From Aeromicrobium chenweiae (GTDB taxonomy: Bacteria; Actinomycetota; Actinomycetes; Propionibacteriales; Nocardioidaceae), in assembly GCF_003065605.1 (NCBI RefSeq), contig NZ_CP026952.1, forward strand, positions 2,666,001 to 2,730,000: DNA of 64,000 nucleotides, read 5' to 3'. Both the position numbers and the translations under genes were made by a program. This document shows positions 59,375-64,000 of the stretch, in pieces (within the stretch, counting starts at the first letter, position 1; every line of letters starts with the position of its first letter). The notes below the pieces were generated by a model that was not told the DNA's origin, did not search any database, and saw only the letters and a list, made by a program, of their open reading frames with translations.

Positions 59375-60634
59375 ATGGCCCTGGAGACGACTGCGGACGC
59401 GCCCGCCCCGCTGCGGCAGATCTCCCAGCTGCTCGACGGGTACGTCGCCCGTCTCGGCGCCGTGTGGATCGAGGCCGAGATCGCCTCGCTCACACGGCGC
59501 CAGGGCATCTGCTTCCTGACGCTGCGGGACCTGCAGGCCAAGGTCTCGATCGAGGCCAAGTGCCACGTGAGCGTGCTCGACGCCTCGCAGGCCCCCATCA
59601 CCGAGGGCTCGCGGGTCGTCGTGCACGCCAAGCCGGTGTTCTACGCCCCCCGCGGGAGCCTCGCTCTCGAGCTGCGGGAGATCCGCCCGCAGGGCGAGGG
59701 CGAGCTCCTGGCGCAGCTGGAGCGGCGCAAGCGACTGCTCGCGGCGGAGGGGCTGTTCGACCCGCGGCTCAAGAAGCCCCTCCCGGTCCTGCCCCGCGGC
59801 ATCGGGCTGGTCACCGGCAAGAACTCCGCGGCCGAGCGCGACGTCCTGCAGAACGCCCGGCTGCGCTGGCCGGACGTGCGGTTCGTGGTCCGCCACGCGC
59901 TCATGCAGGGCAACGACTCCGCCCGCGACGTCATGAAGGCGCTGGCCGAGCTGTCGTCCGACACCTCGGTCGACGTGATCGTGATCGCCCGCGGCGGTGG
60001 GTCGATCGAGGACCTCCTCCCGTTCTCGGACGAAGGACTGGTCCGTGCGGTCCATGCCTGTGCCGTCCCGGTCGTCAGCGCCATCGGGCACGAGCCCGAC
60101 ACCCCGATCCTCGACCTGGTCGCCGACCTGCGTGCCTCGACCCCGACCGACGCGGCCAAGCGCATCGTTCCCGACGTGCGCGAGGAGCTCGCCGCCGTCG
60201 CCACGATGCGCGAGCGGGCGTTCGGCGCGGTGCGTGCCCGGCTGGAGCGCGAGCAGCGCGGCCTGGCCGACCTGCGCTCACGCCCCGTCCTCGCCCGACC
60301 CGCGACGCTCGTCGAGGCCGAGGAGACCCGGCTGCACGACGTCCGCGACCGGGCCCGGCGCTCCCTGGGGCACCGGCTCGATCGCGCCGGCGACGAGATC
60401 GGCCACCACCTGGCCCGGGTGAGGGGGCTGTCACCGTTGGCGACCCTCGAGCGCGGCTACGCCGTGGCGCAGCTGCCCGACGGCAACGTCCTCACCTCGA
60501 TCGCCCAGGTCGGCGTCGACGCCGAGCTGACGGTCCGGGTCGCCGACGGCACGATTCGTGCCCGCTCCCACGGCACCGAGCCCGCCCACCCCGCAGACAT
60601 CCCCCTGCCCACTGAGGAGACCGACGATGACTGA
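59375..60634 (+). CDS. xseA: Exodeoxyribonuclease VII large subunit
   Basis: 419 residues. N-terminal OB-fold (about 10-105) with [27 protein letters not shown], then the catalytic region: [55 protein letters not shown] and [31 protein letters not shown] coiled-coil follows to 370. Degrades single-stranded DNA with XseB. TAGGGT lies 6 nt before the ATG. Overlaps xseB by 8 bp. Confidence 0.97.
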   Translation: MALETTADAPAPLRQISQLLDGYVARLGAVWIEAEIASLTRRQGICFLTLRDLQAKVSIEAKCHVSVLDASQAPITEGSRVVVHAKPVFYAPRGSLALELREIRPQGEGELLAQLERRKRLLAAEGLFDPRLKKPLPVLPRGIGLVTGKNSAAERDVLQNARLRWPDVRFVVRHALMQGNDSARDVMKALAELSSDTSVDVIVIARGGGSIEDLLPFSDEGLVRAVHACAVPVVSAIGHEPDTPILDLVADLRASTPTDAAKRIVPDVREELAAVATMRERAFGAVRARLEREQRGLADLRSRPVLARPATLVEAEETRLHDVRDRARRSLGHRLDRAGDEIGHHLARVRGLSPLATLERGYAVAQLPDGNVLTSIAQVGVDAELTVRVADGTIRARSHGTEPAHPADIPLPTEETDDD

Positions 60635-60854
60635 GAACACCCCGGAGATCCCCTACGAGCAGGCCCGCGACGAGCTGATCAGCGTCGTCCAGAGGCTCGA
60701 GGCGGGCGGCACGAGCCTCGACGAGTCACTCGCGCTGTGGGAGCGCGGCGAGGAGCTCGCCGGCATCTGCCAGACCTGGCTGGACGGGGCGAAGGCGCGC
60801 CTCGCCGCCGCCTCGAAGACCGCCGGTCAGGACGTCGACAGCGACGAGATGTAG
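60627..60854 (+). CDS. xseB: Exodeoxyribonuclease VII small subunit
   Basis: 75 residues, the usual size. [50 protein letters not shown] is the helical XseB core that binds the XseA coiled coil. Start within the last codons of xseA. The 3' end overlaps the convergent DUF4245 gene by 28 bp. Confidence 0.95.
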   Translation: MTENTPEIPYEQARDELISVVQRLEAGGTSLDESLALWERGEELAGICQTWLDGAKARLAAASKTAGQDVDSDEM

Positions 60855-61354
60855 CTCTCGACGGTCTTGCGCGACGCCGAGCTGTTGATGAGCGTCGTGA
60901 CGCCGTCGTCGCCGCGGACGTAGATCCAGCGACCCTTGGGACCGGAGCGGACCTTCCAGGTCCTGCCGTCGACCTCGGCGGTCCCGGCCGGCTTGCTGCC
61001 CTCGGCGAAGCGGTCGACCGCCCGGTCGACGCTGGTCTTGATCTGCTCCAGGCCGATGTAGTCGCCGGAGTCGGTGAACACACCGAGGTGCCACGCCTGC
61101 GGGTCGAAGCGGGCCGACCGCGCCTCCCAGCCCTTCGGCAACGACGTGGGGGCGAGCAGCTCGAACGAGGCGGCCGGCCTGGCCTGCTCGACGACCTTCG
61201 CGTAGTCGATCGGCTCGATGGTCTTCTCCACGTCGTTGGTGAAGAAGATCCTGCCGAAGGCCCAGACGACCAGCACGATGAGACCGATCACGGCGACCGA
61301 GCGCAGGACGTCACCCATCGAGGGATTGCCCCGGGAGGAAGCGGGCGAGCTCAT
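60827..61354 (-). CDS. DUF4245 membrane-anchored protein
   Basis: 175 residues. One helix (about 16-35) then an extracytoplasmic domain: [41 protein letters not shown], and the ending [18 protein letters not shown]4245 proteins lie next to glpX and xseB in actinobacteria, including mycobacteria; function unknown. ATG at 61354 chosen because AAAGGA is 5 nt upstream; ATG at 61360 would be too close. Confidence 0.88.
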   Translation of the reverse strand: MSSPASSRGNPSMGDVLRSVAVIGLIVLVVWAFGRIFFTNDVEKTIEPIDYAKVVEQARPAASFELLAPTSLPKGWEARSARFDPQAWHLGVFTDSGDYIGLEQIKTSVDRAVDRFAEGSKPAGTAEVDGRTWKVRSGPKGRWIYVRGDDGVTTLINSSASRKTVESYISSLSTS

Positions 61355-61463
61355 CGGCATCCTTTCGCGAGGTCGGCGCGTCCACCATACGGGGCCGCTC
61401 CCCGCCACCGTCCACGAGACTGCGTCCACGCTGGCTGCGTCCGGGGACCGCTACGATGACCCT

Positions 61464-62471
61464 GTGGACAGCCTCAAGCCCGCCGCCCAGGCGCCTGACC
61501 GAAATCTCGCCCTCGACCTGGTCCGCGTGACCGAGGCCGGAGCCATGGCCGCCGGACGGTGGGTCGGACGCGGTGACAAGAACGGTGCCGACGGCGTCGC
61601 GGTCAACGCGATGCGCTCGCTCATCAACACCGTGCAGATGAACGGCGTCGTCGTCATCGGCGAGGGTGAGAAGGACGAGGCGCCGATGCTCTACAACGGC
61701 GAGCACGTCGGTGACGGCACGGGCGCCGAGACCGATGTCGCGGTCGACCCGATCGACGGCACGACGCTGACCGCCAAGAGCCTGCCCAACGCCGTCTCGG
61801 TCATGGCCGTCGCCCCGCGCGGCTCGATGTACGACCCGTCGGCCGTGTTCTACATGGAGAAGCTCATCGCCGGCCCGGAGGCCGCCGACGTCGTGGACAT
61901 CCGCCTGCCGGTCGCCGAGAACATCGCGCTGGTCGCGAAGGCCAAGGGCATCTCGCACAGCGACGTCACGGTCTGCGTGCTCGACCGGCCGCGCCACCAG
62001 GGCCTCGTGGACGAGATCCGGGCCGCCGGCGCGCGCATCAAGTTCATCATCGACGGCGACGTCGCCGGCGGCATCACCGCAGCGCGTCCCGACACGGGCG
62101 TCGACCTGCTGGTCGGTGTCGGCGGCACCCCCGAGGGCATCATCACCGCGTGCGCGATCAAGGCGATCGGCGGCGTCATCCAGGGCAAGCTGTGGCCCAT
62201 CGACGACGACGAGCGTCAGCGCGCGATCGACGCGGGCCACGACCTGGACCGTGTCCTGTCGACCAACGACCTCGTGAACGCCGACGACTGCTTCTTCGTC
62301 GCGACCGGCATCACGGACGGCGAGCTGATGAACGGTGTCCGCTACGGCGCCGGCAAGGCGTACACCGAGTCCCTCGTCATGCGTTCGCGCAGCGGCACGA
62401 TCCGCAAGATCACGAGCGAGCACCAGCTGGGCAAGCTCAAGGCCTACTCGGCCATCGACTACGAGCACTGA
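61464..62471 (+). CDS. glpX: Class II fructose-1,6-bisphosphatase
   Basis: 335 residues. Gluconeogenic conversion of fructose 1,6-bisphosphate to fructose 6-phosphate. Metal and substrate residues: [29 protein letters not shown] (the DxxDGT lithium-sensitive phosphatase motif), [10 protein letters not shown] and [26 protein letters not shown] start; TACGAT lies exactly 6 nt upstream, the same arrangement as for the HNH gene at 34308. Confidence 0.97.
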   Translation: MDSLKPAAQAPDRNLALDLVRVTEAGAMAAGRWVGRGDKNGADGVAVNAMRSLINTVQMNGVVVIGEGEKDEAPMLYNGEHVGDGTGAETDVAVDPIDGTTLTAKSLPNAVSVMAVAPRGSMYDPSAVFYMEKLIAGPEAADVVDIRLPVAENIALVAKAKGISHSDVTVCVLDRPRHQGLVDEIRAAGARIKFIIDGDVAGGITAARPDTGVDLLVGVGGTPEGIITACAIKAIGGVIQGKLWPIDDDERQRAIDAGHDLDRVLSTNDLVNADDCFFVATGITDGELMNGVRYGAGKAYTESLVMRSRSGTIRKITSEHQLGKLKAYSAIDYEH

Positions 62472-62488
62472 TATGTCACCGTGGTGAG

Positions 62489-63418
62489 ATGACCCGGTCC
62501 GGAGAGCTGTTCGCGTCGCTGCCCTCGGGCATCGACATCTGCTACGAGACGTTCGGCAGCCCCGACGATCCCGCCGTCCTGCTCATCATGGGTCTCGGCG
62601 GTCCGATGGGCTGGTGGGCCACCCCGTTCTGCGAGCAGCTGGCCGAGCGTGGCTTCTTCGTCATCCGCTACGACAACCGCGACACCGGCCGCTCGACCAA
62701 GCTGGCCCAGTACCGGGTGAGCCGCGCCGACATCGTCCGGGCGTTCCTGCACCTGCCCGGTCGCGCCGGGGTCACGCCGCCGTACACGCTCAGCGACATG
62801 GCCGAGGACGCGATCGGGCTGCTCGACCACCTCGGCGTGGACCGCGCGAACATCGTGGGTGTCTCGATGGGCGGCATGATCGCCCAGACCATCGCGATCG
62901 AGCACCCCGACCGGGCGTTGTCGTTGACGTCGATCATGTCGACCACCGGCAAGCGCACCGTCGGCTTCCAGCACCCCAAGGTCCTGCCGGTCCTGCTCTC
63001 GTCCCCGGGCAGCACCCGCGACTCGTACACGGAGCGGTCGCTCCGGGGCTCGAAGGTCATCGGCTCCCCCGCCTTCCCCTCCGAGGAGCAGGCCGAGCGT
63101 GATCGCGCGTACGAGACGTACGACCGGGGCTGGTCGGCCAGCGGGGTCCGTCGCCAGATGCTGGCCGTGCTCGCCCAGCCGGACCGCACCGCTGCGCTGG
63201 GCCGGCTCGACCTGCCGGTCGCCGTGATCCACGGGCTCAGCGATCCCCTCGTGCACCGCTCAGGCGGCAAGGCCACGGCCGACGCCATCCCCGACGCCGA
63301 GCACATCGAGATCGCGGGGATGGCGCACGACCTGCCGGCCCAGCTGTACTCCACGTACATCGAGACGATCGCCCGCACGGCGGCCCGCGCAGCACGTTCG
63401 GACGACGGCTCGCGATGA
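62489..63418 (+). CDS. Alpha/beta hydrolase
   Basis: 309 residues. LLIMGLGGPMGWW is the oxyanion-loop region; the nucleophile is Ser in GVSMGGMIAQ near 133; the acid is Asp in HGLSDPLVH and the base His in GMAHDLP near 292. This subgroup resembles the aromatic-hydrocarbon and AclR-type esterases; the substrate is unknown. It begins 17 bp after glpX and overlaps the next gene by 4 bp. Confidence 0.9.
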   Translation: MTRSGELFASLPSGIDICYETFGSPDDPAVLLIMGLGGPMGWWATPFCEQLAERGFFVIRYDNRDTGRSTKLAQYRVSRADIVRAFLHLPGRAGVTPPYTLSDMAEDAIGLLDHLGVDRANIVGVSMGGMIAQTIAIEHPDRALSLTSIMSTTGKRTVGFQHPKVLPVLLSSPGSTRDSYTERSLRGSKVIGSPAFPSEEQAERDRAYETYDRGWSASGVRRQMLAVLAQPDRTAALGRLDLPVAVIHGLSDPLVHRSGGKATADAIPDAEHIEIAGMAHDLPAQLYSTYIETIARTAARAARSDDGSR

Positions 63419-64000
63419 GGCACAACCCGGAGTACGCCACCGACGACGAGCGGGTCGTGCGGCGGCTCATCGCGGAGAACCCGTGGGGCATGATCGTCAG
63501 TCACCACGACGGCGACCTGGTGGCCTCGCACTACCCGATGCTGCTCGACGAGGACGCCGAACAGCTCACGATCCTCACGCACGTGGGCCGTCCCGACGAG
63601 CAGATCCACGGTCTCGGCGAGAGCGAGGTCCTGCTGGTCTTCCAGGGACCTCACGGCTACGTCTCGCCCAGCTGGTACGCCCCCGGGTCGAGCAGGATCC
63701 CGACCTGGAACTTCAGCACGGTGCACTGTCACGGCACACCGCAGGTGCTCAGCGACGAGGAGAACCTCGCCGTCCTGACCCGGCTCACCGCGCACTTCGA
63801 GCAGCGCGTCGAGGAACCGATGTGGCTCGACCAGGAGTCGGGCGCACAGGTCGCGAAGGGCACGGTGGGCCTGCGGATCCCGATCGACCGGTTCACGACC
63901 AAGGTCAAGATGAGCCAGGACAAGGACCCGGTCTCGGTGCAGAGCGTCATCGACCACCTGCGCGCGCCGGGTCCGTACCACCAGCCGTACCTCGCCGACG
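63415..64000 (+). CDS. FMN-binding PaiB-like protein (3' end outside window)
   Basis: The visible 195 residues match the PaiB family (FMN-binding split barrel): MRHNPEYATDDERVVRRLIAENPWGMIVS, SHYPMLLD, HVGRPDEQIHGLG, VLLVFQGPHGYVSPSWYA and VPTWNF-type IPTWNFSTVHCHG, then the C-terminal KMSQDKDP. Despite the name (negative regulator of protease and sporulation genes in Bacillus), these may be flavin-binding enzymes. ATG overlaps the hydrolase stop by 4 bp. Confidence 0.9.
   Translation, partial: MRHNPEYATDDERVVRRLIAENPWGMIVSHHDGDLVASHYPMLLDEDAEQLTILTHVGRPDEQIHGLGESEVLLVFQGPHGYVSPSWYAPGSSRIPTWNFSTVHCHGTPQVLSDEENLAVLTRLTAHFEQRVEEPMWLDQESGAQVAKGTVGLRIPIDRFTTKVKMSQDKDPVSVQSVIDHLRAPGPYHQPYLAD

Overview
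The window is high-GC DNA with many GTG starts and codon-level overlaps between genes. The gene content points to an actinomycete: a WhiB2-type regulator, three LytR-CpsA-Psr (LCP) proteins, a two-part Wzm/Wzt exporter of the galactan type, mycothiol synthesis (mshB), a 7Fe ferredoxin next to dapC, an alditol oxidase, a DUF222-HNH protein and a MhuD-like haem-degrading protein. A relative of Nocardioides or Aeromicrobium (Nocardioidaceae) is my inference; no rRNA is present to confirm it.

Layout. 1-13 kb is a cell-envelope block: a DUF5719 protein, a large membrane glycosyltransferase and whiB2 on the minus strand; then, divergently, a CofD-like protein with degraded active-site motifs, a TIGR03089 protein, the Wzm/Wzt exporter, three LCP ligases, dapD and a lysozyme-like protein. 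13-16 kb holds an SDR/TetR pair and a run of very small membrane proteins. 16-25 kb has fdxA-dapC (with an iron-box-like site), an acetyltransferase, a four-gene mshB operon ending in a VanW-domain protein, and an S9 peptidase. 25-38 kb is mixed metabolism and nucleic-acid enzymes: alditol oxidase, a BASS transporter, DUF2071, cupin, phosphotransferase, YibE/F, an SNF2-type ATPase, RNase HI, HNH, a TetR-controlled membrane protein and an MFS transporter.

38.9-46.2 kb is a compact phosphonate uptake and breakdown locus. A GntR regulator, a phosphonatase-like HAD hydrolase and an EamA transporter run leftwards; a FAD oxidoreductase, PhnD, PhnC, PhnE and a zinc alcohol dehydrogenase run rightwards. 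A perfect palindrome in the divergent promoter is the likely operator. The probable route is import, flavin oxidation of an aminophosphonate to a phosphonoaldehyde, C-P cleavage, then aldehyde/alcohol conversion.

46-50 kb has a TetR/SDR pair with two identical palindromic operators, DUF222-HNH, tRNA-Gly and ychF. 50.9-64 kb is largely a conserved housekeeping block (rmuC, DUF6542, ispH, xseA, xseB, DUF4245, glpX) with insertions: a MhuD-like gene bracketed by two 84-bp repeats, a Na+/H+ antiporter fused to a UBP-type zinc finger, ggt, and an NlpC/P60 hydrolase behind a c-di-AMP riboswitch.

A recurrent signal is a TAnnnT hexamer 6-8 nt before a start codon, the mark of leaderless mRNA; it was used to choose several starts.
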